A stretch of 64,000 nt of DNA from Planktotalea frisia (GTDB taxonomy: Bacteria; Pseudomonadota; Alphaproteobacteria; Rhodobacterales; Rhodobacteraceae): positions 1 to 64,000 of the forward strand of contig NZ_MLCB01000126.1 in assembly GCF_001890925.1 (NCBI RefSeq), written 5' to 3'. The position numbers and the translations under genes were made by a program. Position 1 is the first letter of the stretch. Every line of letters begins with the position of its first letter. The notes beneath the pieces are model-generated. The model saw only the letters and a program-made list of their open reading frames with translations. It ran no database searches and had not been told where the DNA came from. This document shows, one piece after another, positions 8,802 to 17,520 of this stretch.

Positions 8802-9986
8802 ATGCTCGGATCGATCATTTCACGAAACGGGTCTTATCTCGGCTTGCTCACGGCAAACACGATCCTTGGCTCAGCGATGCCGATGATGATCATTCTTGGT
8901 GGCTTGGCGGGTCTGTCTTTGGCCCCCTCGACTGCGCTGGCCACACTGCCTGCATCCCTGTCAACGCTTGCAGGCCTGTTCGCGGCAGCCCCGTTTTCAC
9001 TGCTTATGGGACGCTATGGTCGCAAGATCGGGTTCCTTGTGGGGATTGCTTGTGCAGTGATTGGCGCTCTGTTGGGGGTTTACGCGCTTTTGATCGGTAG
9101 CTTTGTGCTTTTGTGCCTCGGCCATCTCGCGCTTGGTGCTGCGCTCGCGTGTTACCAGTTCTTTAGGTTCGCTGCGGCTGAGACCGTTAGCACCGAATGG
9201 CAACCCGTCGCAATCTCTCTGATGCTCACTTCTGGCTTGATCGCGGCCTTTGTCGGCCCGCAAGTTTTTATCCTTGCAAAAGATGCGCTTGCCCCTGTTC
9301 CGCTTGCTGGTGCTTACGGGGCGCTTGCGGGGCTTTCCATCGTTGGACTGATCCCCTTGGCTTTGACGCGACTGCCCAAACCCGTCGCTGCGATACCACA
9401 AACGCTTAGGCAGAGATTGGCATCTTTGTCGGTGCTAAAAGGCAAATCAATACGCCTTGCAGTTGGGCTTGGGGCGGTTTCCCAAGGGATCATGGTTTTT
9501 CTGATGGTGCCGACGCCGCTCGCGATGATCGGCTCTGGTTTTAGCGAAGCACTCGCGGGCGACGTAATCCGTTGGCACGTTGTCGCGATGTTCGCTCCGA
9601 GCTTTTTCACAGGCTTCTTGATCAAGACGTTCGGAGGTCAGCGCATCGCCTTCGCAGGTGTCGCGCTTTTGATTCTCGCTTCGCTTGCTGCGATGAGCGG
9701 GTTGAGCGCTGCTCACTTTTATAGCTCACTCATCTTGTTGGGTGTTGGTTGGAACTTTGGCTTCATTGGCGCGACGTCGATCCTTGCGACTGCGGTCCCT
9801 GAAGCGGACAAAGCCTTGGTGCAAGGCGCGAATGACACTGTGATTGCTTTGGTCTCGACCCTTTGCGCTTTTGCTGCGGGCGCTTTGATCGCAGGGGTTG
9901 GCTGGATCGTGCTCTCTGGTGTGTCTGCCCTTCTCTTGGTTTCGGCGTTTGTCGTGCTGCTACGGCAATCGCGCGATGCCTCATGA
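8802..9986 (+). CDS. major facilitator superfamily transporter
   Basis: A 394-residue membrane carrier with about twelve hydrophobic segments. GRYGRKIGF between helices 2 and 3 is an MFS motif A. No specific family signature is apparent, so the substrate (drug, sugar or organic acid) cannot be named. The gene stands alone with 115 bases before it, and faces the leftward ribosomal protein operon across the terminator at 10078-10112. Confidence 0.85.
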   Translation: MLGSIISRNGSYLGLLTANTILGSAMPMMIILGGLAGLSLAPSTALATLPASLSTLAGLFAAAPFSLLMGRYGRKIGFLVGIACAVIGALLGVYALLIGSFVLLCLGHLALGAALACYQFFRFAAAETVSTEWQPVAISLMLTSGLIAAFVGPQVFILAKDALAPVPLAGAYGALAGLSIVGLIPLALTRLPKPVAAIPQTLRQRLASLSVLKGKSIRLAVGLGAVSQGIMVFLMVPTPLAMIGSGFSEALAGDVIRWHVVAMFAPSFFTGFLIKTFGGQRIAFAGVALLILASLAAMSGLSAAHFYSSLILLGVGWNFGFIGATSILATAVPEADKALVQGANDTVIALVSTLCAFAAGALIAGVGWIVLSGVSALLLVSAFVVLLRQSRDAS

Positions 9987-10077
9987 GGGGGGGCCTGCGT
10001 GCTGCTGCACGTAGGGCACGGAAAAAGAACAATCGTCTCAAGCGATCATCCCCATCGGCGCGTCACCCTATCTAAAA

Positions 10078-10112
10078 CGAAAAACGCCGCCCCAAAAGGG
10101 AGCGGCGTTTCT
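10078..10112 (-). terminator. rho-independent terminator after rpmE, possibly bidirectional
   Basis: A 9-base stem AAACGCCGC/GCGGCGTTT (10082-10090 and 10102-10110) with an 11-base loop is followed on the minus strand by a T-rich tail. It ends the leftward rpsP-rpmE block. The plus-strand side also has T residues, so it may serve the convergent MFS gene too. Confidence 0.85.
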
Positions 10113-10137
10113 GCAATCTTGAAAATAAAAGCCGAGC

Positions 10138-10359
10138 TTAGAAGCCCAGACCTTCGTATTTCTTCTTAAACTTGGAAACACGTCCGCCAGCATCCATCAA
10201 GCGCGAGCTACCACCATTCCACGCAGGGTGCGCAGACGGGTCGATGTCGAGCGCGAGCTGGTCGCCCTCTTTACCGTATGTGGATTTCATCTGGTGGATC
10301 GTACCATCCGTCATCTTTACGTTGATGATGTGGTAATCTGGGTGAATATCGTTTTTCAT
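10138..10359 (-). CDS. rpmE: 50S ribosomal protein L31
   Basis: A 73-residue large-subunit ribosomal protein. [14 protein letters not shown] and the HPAWNGG segment mark L31. The zinc-binding cysteines of the C+ form are absent, so this is the zinc-independent form typical of alphaproteobacteria. It is the last gene of the leftward block, 11 bases after rplS, and is followed by a strong terminator. Confidence 0.96.
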   Translation of the reverse strand: MKNDIHPDYHIINVKMTDGTIHQMKSTYGKEGDQLALDIDPSAHPAWNGGSSRLMDAGGRVSKFKKKYEGLGF

Positions 10360-10370
10360 GTGCGCGCTCC

Positions 10371-10745
10371 TTAGCCCTTGAGTGGCTTATAAGTTGTATC
10401 TTCAGCGATACGTGCGGACTTACCGCGACGTGAGCGCAGATAGTAAAGCTTCGCACGACGGACGCGGCCACGGCGCACGACTGTGATGCTGTCTACGTTG
10501 GTGGAATGCAGTGGGAACACACGTTCCACGCCTTCACCAAACGAAATCTTGCGAACTGTGAAAGAGCCGGCAACGCCTTTGCCGTTCTTGCGCGCGATGC
10601 ACACACCTTCGTAGTTCTGAACACGAGAGCGCGTGCCCTCTGTTACTTTATAGCCAACACGAATTGTGTCTCCGGCTTTAAAATCGGGAATATCTTTCCC
10701 GAGTGCGGCGACCTGTTCGGCCTCCAATTGTGCGATAAGATTCAT
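10371..10745 (-). CDS. rplS: 50S ribosomal protein L19
   Basis: A 124-residue ribosomal protein at the subunit interface. Family segments present include [20 protein letters not shown], the [10 protein letters not shown] run and [14 protein letters not shown]. It follows trmD by 51 bases and precedes rpmE by 11. The order rpsP-rimM-trmD-rplS matches the classical bacterial operon. Length is normal. Confidence 0.97.
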   Translation of the reverse strand: MNLIAQLEAEQVAALGKDIPDFKAGDTIRVGYKVTEGTRSRVQNYEGVCIARKNGKGVAGSFTVRKISFGEGVERVFPLHSTNVDSITVVRRGRVRRAKLYYLRSRRGKSARIAEDTTYKPLKG

Positions 10746-10796
10746 GTCTCATCTCCTATGTATGCTCGCGGTTGATCCGCAAAGGTTTACGCGTCC

Positions 10797-11618
10797 TCAG
10801 AGCTCTCGGTCTTCATCCGGGTCCCTGTTGTGCGCCGCACACCAAGCCCGCCAGAGGTCAGGTCGTCTTTCTTTTGTCAGCCTTTCGGCCATGGCCTGCC
10901 GCCAGTCAGATATCTTCGCGTGATGGCCGGACTGAAGTATTTCCGGTATCGCGCGATCCTTCCAGACCGCAGGTTTCGTATACTGAGGATGCTCTAGTAA
11001 CCCATGCGAGAACGATTCGTCCTGCGTGGAATCGTAGTTCCCAAGCACGCGCGGTATAAGCCGCACAGTTGCATCAATCAAGGCCTGCGCTGCAATCTCG
11101 CCGCCTGTAAGGATAAAGTCACCTAAGCTGACTTCTTCAATGTCGTATTCTTCGATCACACGCTCATCAACACCCTCAAATCGCCCACACAGCAAGGTAA
11201 TCCCGTCGCAAGCCGCAAAGCGTTGCGCCATCTTCTGATCAAGGCGTTTGCCGCGTGGAGAAAGATAAACGACGGGCCAGTTCCCACGCGCCGATTCCGC
11301 CGCTTTATCCAGCGCTTTGCCCAGCACATCCGCGCGCAAAACCATACCCGCACCGCCACCTGCAGGGGTGTCATCGACATTGCGATGTTTGGTCTCGCCG
11401 AAAGGGCGCAGATCAATCGTATCCATCTGCCAAAGCCCTTCCTGCAAGGCTTTGCCCGTGAGGGACGCGCCAAGCACACCGGGGAAGGCATCGGGAAACA
11501 ACGTAATAATCTGCGCACGCCACACGCCCGCAAGCTCAGGCGTCGGCGTCATCAACTCACGCGGTTTAAACGTCTGGCGGATCGCCTTGCGACCATGGGA
11601 ACGGGGTTTGTCGGTCAT
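10797..11618 (-). CDS. trmD: tRNA (guanine-N1-)-methyltransferase
   Basis: A 273-residue SPOUT-class enzyme that methylates N1 of G37 next to the anticodon, preventing +1 frameshifting. PGGGAGMVLRAD, LCGRFEGVDERVIEE and GDFILTGGEIAAQ form the knotted SAM-binding site and the catalytic region. About 29 extra residues precede the conserved core, giving a basic N-terminal tail. It starts 1 base after the pentapeptide-repeat gene ends, so the two are probably coupled in translation. Confidence 0.96.
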   Translation of the reverse strand: MTDKPRSHGRKAIRQTFKPRELMTPTPELAGVWRAQIITLFPDAFPGVLGASLTGKALQEGLWQMDTIDLRPFGETKHRNVDDTPAGGGAGMVLRADVLGKALDKAAESARGNWPVVYLSPRGKRLDQKMAQRFAACDGITLLCGRFEGVDERVIEEYDIEEVSLGDFILTGGEIAAQALIDATVRLIPRVLGNYDSTQDESFSHGLLEHPQYTKPAVWKDRAIPEILQSGHHAKISDWRQAMAERLTKERRPDLWRAWCAAHNRDPDEDREL

Positions 11619-11619
11619 A

Positions 11620-12303
11620 TCAAACCACCTTCAATCCAAGTTGACCCAACAAATCGGCCGCTTGGCTTTTGGAAATGATTGCGCCTTTGAAGCGGCGCGC
11701 ATCGCTCATTTGCAAACCACCCAGATCACTCGATCGCAAATCTGCACCTTGGAAATTGGCATCCGTGACGATGCTCTCACGCAACGAGCATTCCTCCAGA
11801 TACGCATTCTCGAACGTCGCATTCGAAAGGTCCGCTTGATCGAAGTTCACCGAATTGAGCGTGGTGTCTTTCATCTCTAGCCCGCGTAGTTGCGCAAGGC
11901 CGAGGTTGCATTCAGACAGGCTTATGTCGGCAGTTGCCATGTCGGTCATATTGGCACCGATCATTTTGCAGCCGCCAAAGCTGACATCCGCGAGCTTGCT
12001 AAACGTGAAATGCGCATTACTCAGTTCGCAATTTTTGAACTGTACTTGCGACAGCCGCGCAGAGCGGAATGTTGCCTCAGTCGCGCGGCATTCGATGAAA
12101 TCAGTCTCGTCCAGAATGCAATTATCAAGCCGTGCGCCGCGCAGGTCACATTTCTTGAACGTCCACTCAGTGACCTCCAATTCGTGAAAATCCACACCAA
12201 CCAATGTGCAATTCTGAAAATGCACGGGCTCGCCAGCAGTGGCGAATTTTGCGAGCTCTTTTGAAGTGATCGCGCGATCTGTGATAAAGTGCTCTTTGCT
12301 CAT
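11620..12303 (-). CDS. pentapeptide-repeat protein between rimM and trmD
   Basis: A 227-residue protein dominated by A(D/N)LXX-type pentapeptide repeats from about residue 30 to 205, e.g. LRGARLDN, LSNAHFTF, GANMTDMA, LSNATFEN and FQGADLRSSDLGG. These repeats fold as a right-handed quadrilateral beta helix; some relatives mimic DNA and protect gyrase, most have no known role. It begins the base after rimM stops and ends 1 base before trmD starts, so expression is tied to translation genes. No signal peptide or membrane helix is visible. Its presence inside this otherwise standard operon is unusual. Confidence 0.88.
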   Translation of the reverse strand: MSKEHFITDRAITSKELAKFATAGEPVHFQNCTLVGVDFHELEVTEWTFKKCDLRGARLDNCILDETDFIECRATEATFRSARLSQVQFKNCELSNAHFTFSKLADVSFGGCKMIGANMTDMATADISLSECNLGLAQLRGLEMKDTTLNSVNFDQADLSNATFENAYLEECSLRESIVTDANFQGADLRSSDLGGLQMSDARRFKGAIISKSQAADLLGQLGLKVV

Positions 12304-12810
12304 TTATTCAAACAATCCGTGTGGCGGATCGGTGATGATACGCCCGGCTTTCAAATCAACAGTCGGCACCGCTTCTAACGTGAAGGGCAGCAGCACAGCG
12401 GTCTTTAATTTAGGTCCGTGAACCTCTAGCAGATCACCTGCGCCGTGGTTTTGTACGTTTTTCACATGCCCCAAAGTGACGCCGCCTGTATCGACAACCT
12501 CAAGCCCCTCAAGGTCAGTGTGGTAATATTCATCATCCGGCAACGCTGGCAATTGTTCGCGTCGCGCAAATAGCTTTTCGCCGCTGAGCGCATCTGCGTC
12601 CTCTTTGGTCACGACACCAGAGAACCGCGCGGAGTAGCCGTTTTTGACAGGGCCAAGCAGAGTCAGCGTGAAACTACGACCGTCCTCTGTCACCAAAGGA
12701 CTGTAGTCGGCAATGTCGGAAGGCTGGGCGCAGAAACTTTTGAGACGCACATCGCCTTTGACGCCAAACGCGCCACCGATGGAGCCGACACAAATTAGAT
12801 CATCACTCAT
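12304..12810 (-). CDS. rimM: ribosome maturation factor RimM
   Basis: A 168-residue 16S rRNA processing factor that assists assembly of the 30S head around S19. The N-terminal barrel reads [20 protein letters not shown] and the C-terminal PRC-like half contains [12 protein letters not shown] and [13 protein letters not shown] 12810 overlaps the stop of the small upstream ORF in an ATGA junction, implying coupled translation. The pentapeptide gene follows directly. Confidence 0.94.
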   Translation of the reverse strand: MSDDLICVGSIGGAFGVKGDVRLKSFCAQPSDIADYSPLVTEDGRSFTLTLLGPVKNGYSARFSGVVTKEDADALSGEKLFARREQLPALPDDEYYHTDLEGLEVVDTGGVTLGHVKNVQNHGAGDLLEVHGPKLKTAVLLPFTLEAVPTVDLKAGRIITDPPHGLFE

Positions 12811-12950
12811 TCAGATACTCCCCGGCAAACGCCGCTTTTCATGGCTCCACCTGCGTCCAAACATTTATCAAGCGCTGCGTTACGCTCGGAAAAAACGCCA
12901 AGCACGAAGGCAGCGCCGAACATGATGGGTAGGCGGATGAGGCGGAACAT
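12807..12950 (-). CDS. 47-residue single-pass small protein upstream of rimM
   Basis: A short ORF of 47 codons from ATG 12950 to TGA 12807. The N-terminus [20 protein letters not shown] is a hydrophobic membrane segment; a short soluble tail follows with two cysteines in [13 protein letters not shown]. Its stop overlaps the rimM start (ATGA), a strong sign that it is translated. A weak AGG lies about 10 bases upstream. Short membrane proteins with a CxxxG...C tail of this type seem common in roseobacters, though I cannot run a search. Function unknown; the pair of cysteines could form a disulphide or bind metal if the tail is periplasmic. Confidence 0.72.
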   Translation of the reverse strand: MFRLIRLPIMFGAAFVLGVFSERNAALDKCLDAGGAMKSGVCRGVSE

Positions 12951-12971
12951 ATCAACAAACCTGTCTTAGAA

Positions 12972-13002
12972 AAGCAAAAGACGGCGCAAGTCCTGCGCCG
13001 CC
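12972..13002 (-). terminator. terminator between rpsP and the small ORF/rimM
   Basis: A perfect 7-base stem CGGCGCA/TGCGCCG (12982-12988, 12994-13000) with a 5-base loop is followed on the minus strand by TCTTTTGCTTTT. It lies just after the rpsP stop, so it probably ends or attenuates transcription between rpsP and the rimM-rpmE genes. Confidence 0.8.
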
Positions 13003-13029
13003 CCTTTTTCATGTCGCTTAAAGAGCAAT

Positions 13030-13431
13030 TTACTCTTCAGCTGCTGCTTCTTCAGCAGGTGCTTCTGCTGGAGCCGCAGCCGCTTCGGCCGCTGCCGCTG
13101 CTTTTGCAGCTTTCTCTTCGACGCGTGCAACAGCTTTCTTGCCTGGTGTACCCTTCTTAGGGTTTGCACGGTCTTTCTTTGGCAGCAGGTCAGCCGCTTC
13201 GAGCATACGAGACACACGGTCCGTTGTTTGTGCGCCTTCGCCTAACCAGTACTGGATGCGCTCAACGTTCATTTTCACGCGCTCTTCGCTGTCTTTTGGA
13301 AGCAGTGGGTTATATGTGCCCAGCTTTTCGATGTAGCGACCATCGCGTGGCATGCGGGAATCCGCTGCAACGATACGGTAAAAAGGACGCTTCTTGGAAC
13401 CGCCGCGGGCGAGACGAATTTTCATAGCCAT
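13030..13431 (-). CDS. rpsP: 30S ribosomal protein S16
   Basis: A 133-residue small-subunit protein. [20 protein letters not shown] is the S16 N-terminal signature, followed by YNPLLPKD and a conserved [14 protein letters not shown] run. Beyond about residue 85 there is an alanine/lysine/glutamate-rich tail ([16 protein letters not shown] and on), longer than in E. coli but common in alphaproteobacteria. It follows chorismate mutase by 51 bases and is followed by a terminator. Confidence 0.96.
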   Translation of the reverse strand: MAMKIRLARGGSKKRPFYRIVAADSRMPRDGRYIEKLGTYNPLLPKDSEERVKMNVERIQYWLGEGAQTTDRVSRMLEAADLLPKKDRANPKKGTPGKKAVARVEEKAAKAAAAAEAAAAPAEAPAEEAAAEE

Positions 13432-13482
13432 GGTGTAGTACTCCTAAGTTTTCTTTTTGGTCGGTGCGTGAAATCACACACC

Positions 13483-13779
13483 TTACGTTTGGTGTTGTTT
13501 ATGGTGGTGGATCACTTCCTCAATGATGAAATTGAGGAATTTCTTGGCAAATTCAGGATCAAGATTGGCCCTGTTTGCAAGGTCTTCCAGCCGCGCAATC
13601 TGCGTGGCCTCGCGGGTGGGGTCACTTGGCGGCAGATCATGCTCTGCCTTCAGCTTGCCCACAGCTTGTGTGTGTTTGAACCGCTCGCCCAGCGTGTAGA
13701 CGAGGATCGCATCAAGGCGATCAATACTCTCGCGGTGCTCCAGAAGCACTTCGGCGGCTTTGGTGACTGCATCGCTCAT
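13483..13779 (-). CDS. chorismate mutase (AroQ type)
   Basis: A 98-residue all-helical AroQ-class chorismate mutase, converting chorismate to prephenate for phenylalanine and tyrosine synthesis. RLDAILVYTLGERFKHTQAV matches the first long helix with its Arg and Lys ligands, and the C-terminal helix closes the active site. No prephenate dehydratase domain is attached. It overlaps the last GNAT gene by 4 bases and precedes rpsP. This position beside ffh and rpsP appears in other Rhodobacteraceae as far as I recall. Confidence 0.88.
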   Translation of the reverse strand: MSDAVTKAAEVLLEHRESIDRLDAILVYTLGERFKHTQAVGKLKAEHDLPPSDPTREATQIARLEDLANRANLDPEFAKKFLNFIIEEVIHHHKQHQT

Positions 13780-14306
13780 TTGGCATCTCCTGATTTGGGA
13801 TGGCGGTAGACGTGGACCATCGGCGTTCCAGGCATTCCACCATCACGCTCATACGAAGCGCCTAGGCGGGTCGCAAGTTTTGCGGAACGCATATTGCTGG
13901 GATCAATGTAGCTGATAACGCCATCCAGCCCGAAATGCTTTGCGCCATATGCGCGCGCTGCACTTGCGGCTTCAAAGGCGTAGCCTGCACCCTCGTAGCC
14001 ATCATGAACATGCCAACCGAGTTCGGGTTCATCCCAACCTTCGCGGAAGATAAAGCCACAAGCACCGATCATGCGATCATCGCGTTTATGATGGATGTAC
14101 CACATGCCAAAGCCACGCATGAGCCAGTGACCAAAATTGCCTGAGATCAGCTTCCAGCTGCTGGCACGATCCAATGGGCCGCCAACAAAATGTGAACGCT
14201 CCGATTGCATGAAATCTGCAATCACGTCCAGATCGCTTTCCTGCGCGGCACGCAGCATGAGACGCTCGGTTTCAACCGTTGGAATATCAAAGCTGAACGA
14301 GGTCAT
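13776..14306 (-). CDS. GNAT acetyltransferase, fourth of a tandem set
   Basis: A 176-residue RimJ/RimL-like N-acetyltransferase. ETERLMLRAAQESDLD opens the fold, and ELGWHVHDGYEGAGYAFEAA gives the acetyl-CoA-binding turn; the strict Q/R-x-x-G-x-A motif is relaxed to EGAGYA. The substrate is unknown; the subfamily acetylates protein N-termini, amino acids or antibiotics. It overlaps its neighbours by 4 bases on both sides and is clearly paralogous to the three genes upstream of it. Confidence 0.85.
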   Translation of the reverse strand: MTSFSFDIPTVETERLMLRAAQESDLDVIADFMQSERSHFVGGPLDRASSWKLISGNFGHWLMRGFGMWYIHHKRDDRMIGACGFIFREGWDEPELGWHVHDGYEGAGYAFEAASAARAYGAKHFGLDGVISYIDPSNMRSAKLATRLGASYERDGGMPGTPMVHVYRHPKSGDAK

Positions 14307-14863
14307 TGCACGGCCTCATTCGTATGGATGTAGGCGAGCATCGTGTCGTCATGCACCGTGCGTTTCGCCCCAAGGCGTTCCGCCAAAGCGATTGAGCGTG
14401 CGTTGTCTTTGTGGATGTAGCTGGCGAGTTCCGACAGGTTAAGCGTGTCGAACGCAAACTCACGCGCCATTTGTGCGGCCTCGAAGGCAATCCCAAGACC
14501 TTCGTTCTGCTCTGACACCAAGAAACCCAGTTCGATCTGCGCATCACCCGGCTCAAGGCCAAGGATCACAAAGCCCAAGAGCTCTTCGCTGTCCACGTCA
14601 ACGATAGACCAGCCGCCATGTCCGTGCAGCATCCACCCAGACGCGAGTTGAACGAAGTCCCACCATGCATCATCACGGCCCAAAGGCCCGCCCATATACT
14701 GACCGCGCTCCGTGCACAGGATGTCAGCGTAGAGGGGGAAATCCTCAACAGTCGGCGCGCGCAGCAAGAGCGCGTCGGAAACCAGTGTCGGGATCTGTGC
14801 CGCCACATTTGCGGCAACAGCGGATGGAATGCCCGTCGGGGCTTGCTCATGGCGCAGGGTCAA
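14303..14863 (-). CDS. GNAT acetyltransferase, third of a tandem set
   Basis: A 186-residue RimJ/RimL-like acetyltransferase. The core begins at VSDALLLRAPTVEDF and includes IELGFLVSEQNEGLGIAFEA, the acetyl-CoA-binding turn. Compared with its paralogues it carries about 25 extra N-terminal residues and lacks the C-terminal YRHP ending, finishing in YIHTNEAVQ. It shares the GQYMGGPLGR-like segment with the others. Both junctions are 4-base ATGA overlaps. The substrate is unknown. Confidence 0.84.
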   Translation of the reverse strand: MTLRHEQAPTGIPSAVAANVAAQIPTLVSDALLLRAPTVEDFPLYADILCTERGQYMGGPLGRDDAWWDFVQLASGWMLHGHGGWSIVDVDSEELLGFVILGLEPGDAQIELGFLVSEQNEGLGIAFEAAQMAREFAFDTLNLSELASYIHKDNARSIALAERLGAKRTVHDDTMLAYIHTNEAVQ

Positions 14864-15387
14864 TTCAGCGCCTCCGGTGCCGGATGGCGATAGAGGTGAT
14901 CGAGACCCATTTGCACGTTGTCATATTCACGCTCGAACGTCGCGCCGAGGCGCTTGGCGAGGGCGATAGAACGTGTGTTTGACGGGACGATGTTCGAGGT
15001 CATGGTCGTAAAGCCAAGGTCAGAATAGGCCCACGCGCGTGCAGCCAAAGCGGCCTCATATGCGATGCCTTTGCCCTCGTAACCCTCATAAACGACCCAA
15101 CCGAGTTCTGGCTCTGGCCAGCCCTCAGGGTTCCAAATACCGCAAATGCCAGCAGGCTTGCCCGTGACTTTGTCTTCTATCGTTAGGTAGCCGTAGCCGT
15201 GGATGTGCCAATGGCCGATATTCAACGCGAACCAGCGCCAAGCCTCGTCACGTTGAGGAATATAGCCGAAACCAATCGAACGTACTTCGTCCGCAGAGAA
15301 CGCGATGAAGGTTTCAACGTCGGCCATTTCTGGACCGCGCAGGATCAGGTTGTCTGTTTCAAGACGGGGCGCATTGGTCAAAGTCAT
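14860..15387 (-). CDS. GNAT acetyltransferase, second of a tandem set
   Basis: A 175-residue RimJ/RimL-like acetyltransferase. LETDNLILRGPEMADVE opens the domain, PELGWVVYEGYEGKGIAYEA gives the acetyl-CoA-binding segment, and SNTRSIALAKRLGATFE is the helix typical of the subfamily. It ends in DHLYRHPAP. It differs from its paralogues in lacking the MGGP segment. ATGA overlaps join it to both neighbours. The substrate is unknown. Confidence 0.85.
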   Translation of the reverse strand: MTLTNAPRLETDNLILRGPEMADVETFIAFSADEVRSIGFGYIPQRDEAWRWFALNIGHWHIHGYGYLTIEDKVTGKPAGICGIWNPEGWPEPELGWVVYEGYEGKGIAYEAALAARAWAYSDLGFTTMTSNIVPSNTRSIALAKRLGATFEREYDNVQMGLDHLYRHPAPEALN

Positions 15388-15899
15388 GCAGCCCTCCGAT
15401 GACGGTAAACTGCCGTCTCTTGCGCCGTTTCACCATCCGGAAGAGATCCGTCAGGGTCGATGACGCCGCCAAGGCGCGTCGCCAAAGCAATCGAGCGGAC
15501 ATTCTTTGGATCAATGTAGCTTACTAAGCTTTCAAGCTTCAGTTCTTCAAACGCCCATGCGCGCGCAGCTTGAGCAGCCTCAAACGCAATCCCCATACCT
15601 TCAAACTCAGGCATAATCAGATAGCCAAGCTCAACCTCAGGAAAATGGCTTGGCTTATTGATGCCGACTTGGCCAACAAATGAACCGTCATGGGTTTCAA
15701 TGCCCCAGCTGCCAAAACCCTGCAAAGACCAGCTACCGACTTCACCAGCCACCCAATACCACAGTTTTTGACGATCAATCGGACCACCCATGTAGACCGA
15801 ACGCTCGGATGCAAATAGCTCACCCAGAGGCGCGAAATCGCTCATCTGGTGGTGCTGTAGCGTGAGACGCTCGGTGCGTATGGTGGGTGCGCGATCCAA
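15384..15899 (-). CDS. GNAT acetyltransferase, first of a tandem set
   Basis: A 171-residue RimJ/RimL-like acetyltransferase starting 2 bases after the ffh stop. TIRTERLTLQHHQMSDF, SVYMGGPIDR, ELGYLIMPEFEGMGIAFEAA and NVRSIALATRLGG are the shared segments of the set. In RimJ the target is the N-terminus of ribosomal protein S5, so a ribosomal substrate is possible given the surrounding genes, but nothing in the sequence proves it. Confidence 0.85.
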   Translation of the reverse strand: MDRAPTIRTERLTLQHHQMSDFAPLGELFASERSVYMGGPIDRQKLWYWVAGEVGSWSLQGFGSWGIETHDGSFVGQVGINKPSHFPEVELGYLIMPEFEGMGIAFEAAQAARAWAFEELKLESLVSYIDPKNVRSIALATRLGGVIDPDGSLPDGETAQETAVYRHRRAA

Positions 15900-15901
15900 A
15901 G

Positions 15902-17413
15902 TTACTTCTTCTTCCCGAAACCAGACAGACCGGGGGGCAGGCCCATGCCGCCGCCCATGCCACCAAGTCCACCGGGGAGCTTGCCGCCCATGGCTTTTGC
16001 GGCCGCTTCCATCGCCTTCGGGTCCATTTTGGACGGGTCCATGCCAGCAGGCATCCCAGCGCCGCCGCCTTTGCCGCCCAACATGCCCTTCATCGCTTGC
16101 TTGAGCATCCCGCCTTTGCCCATCTTCTTCATCATGTCGCCCATTTGGCGCTGCATTTTGAGAAGCTTGTTCAGCTCGGACACTTCCATGCCTGACCCTT
16201 TGGCGATGCGTTTCTTACGGCTCGCCTGCAAAAGCGCGGGGTTCGCGCGTTCGCGCTTTGTCATCGACTGGATCAGGGCGATTTGCTGCTTGAGGATGCG
16301 ATCATCAATGCCCGCGCCCTCCATCTGTTTGGTCATTTTGCCCATGCCGGGCATCATGCCCATGATACCTTCCATACCACCCATCTTTTGCATTTGCTCA
16401 AGCTGGGATTTAAGGTCGTTCATGTTGAACTGACCCTTCTGAAAGCGCTTCATCATGCGCTCGGCTTGTTCAGCCTCAATGGTTTCTTGCGCCTTCTCGA
16501 CCAGCGCAACAATGTCGCCCATGCCAAGAATACGGCCCGCGACACGCTCAGGCTCGAACGTCTCAAGCGCGTCCATCTTTTCGCCCATGCCGACGAATTT
16601 GATGGGCTTGCCCGTGACCGCACGCATAGACAGTGCCGCACCACCGCGACCGTCGCCGTCCATACGGGTAAGGACAACGCCAGTAATACCGATCTTGCCG
16701 TCGAACTCTTCTGCAACTTCAACTGCGACCTGACCTGTCAGACCGTCGACCACCAAAAGTGTCTCACGCGGGTTTACCGCATCGCGAACATCTTCGACCT
16801 CTTTCATCAAGGTTTCGTCGATCTGCAAACGACCAGCGGTGTCGAGCATGTAGACGTCGTAGCCGCCCAAAGTCGCCTGTTGCTTGGCGCGCTTGGCGAT
16901 CTGAACCGCGCTCTCGCCCGCAACGATTGGCAGCGTGTCCACGCCGATCTGCGTACCAAGGATTGCCAACTGCTGCTGCGCGGCTGGGCGATAGATATCG
17001 AGCGAAGCCATCAAAACGCGCTTGCCATTCTTCTCGGTCAAACGCTTGGCAAGCTTACCTGTCGTGGTCGTTTTACCGCCGCCTTGCAAACCGACCATCA
17101 GGATCGGGGCAGGGGCGTTGTCGATCTTTAACTCACCGGGTTCACCTTCACCGCGCAGAATGTGCTGAAGCTCGTCGTGAACGATCTTGACCACTTGTTG
17201 GCCGGGGGTGATGGATTTGGTGACCGCTTGGCCTGTGGCCTTTTCCTGTACCGCTTTGACGAAATCACGAGCGACAGGCAAGGAAACGTCCGCCTCCAGC
17301 AAAGCAACACGCACTTCGCGCAACGCGGTCTTAACATCCTCATCGGACAATGCACCTTGCTTGGTTAGTCGATCAAAGACTCCGCCAAGGCGTTCGGATA
17401 GATTTTCAAACAT
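15902..17413 (-). CDS. ffh: signal recognition particle GTPase Ffh
   Basis: A 503-residue SRP54 protein. The N domain is followed by the G domain with GLQGGGKTTTTGKLA (G1), DTAGRLQID (G3), and TRMDGDGRGG (G4 region). The methionine-rich M domain that binds 4.5S RNA and signal sequences starts near residue 300. The C-terminus is a long Gly/Met-rich tail ending in FGKKK. It directs inner-membrane proteins to FtsY and the translocon. It heads the leftward block that continues into the GNAT genes. Confidence 0.97.
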   Translation of the reverse strand: MFENLSERLGGVFDRLTKQGALSDEDVKTALREVRVALLEADVSLPVARDFVKAVQEKATGQAVTKSITPGQQVVKIVHDELQHILRGEGEPGELKIDNAPAPILMVGLQGGGKTTTTGKLAKRLTEKNGKRVLMASLDIYRPAAQQQLAILGTQIGVDTLPIVAGESAVQIAKRAKQQATLGGYDVYMLDTAGRLQIDETLMKEVEDVRDAVNPRETLLVVDGLTGQVAVEVAEEFDGKIGITGVVLTRMDGDGRGGAALSMRAVTGKPIKFVGMGEKMDALETFEPERVAGRILGMGDIVALVEKAQETIEAEQAERMMKRFQKGQFNMNDLKSQLEQMQKMGGMEGIMGMMPGMGKMTKQMEGAGIDDRILKQQIALIQSMTKRERANPALLQASRKKRIAKGSGMEVSELNKLLKMQRQMGDMMKKMGKGGMLKQAMKGMLGGKGGGAGMPAGMDPSKMDPKAMEAAAKAMGGKLPGGLGGMGGGMGLPPGLSGFGKKK

Positions 17414-17520
17414 GCCTAAGTTCCTTTAGTCGACTGCAAGTTTAGACCTATGTAGGAAGGCCCAGCGAATGTTCCAAACGACAATCGCACCAGTGGGCGC
17501 AACGCGCTGACTGATGGCGA

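Noticed and set aside
16283-17131. 282-codon plus-strand frame
   Set aside because: Antisense to ffh; repetitive composition mirrors the ffh G and M domains.
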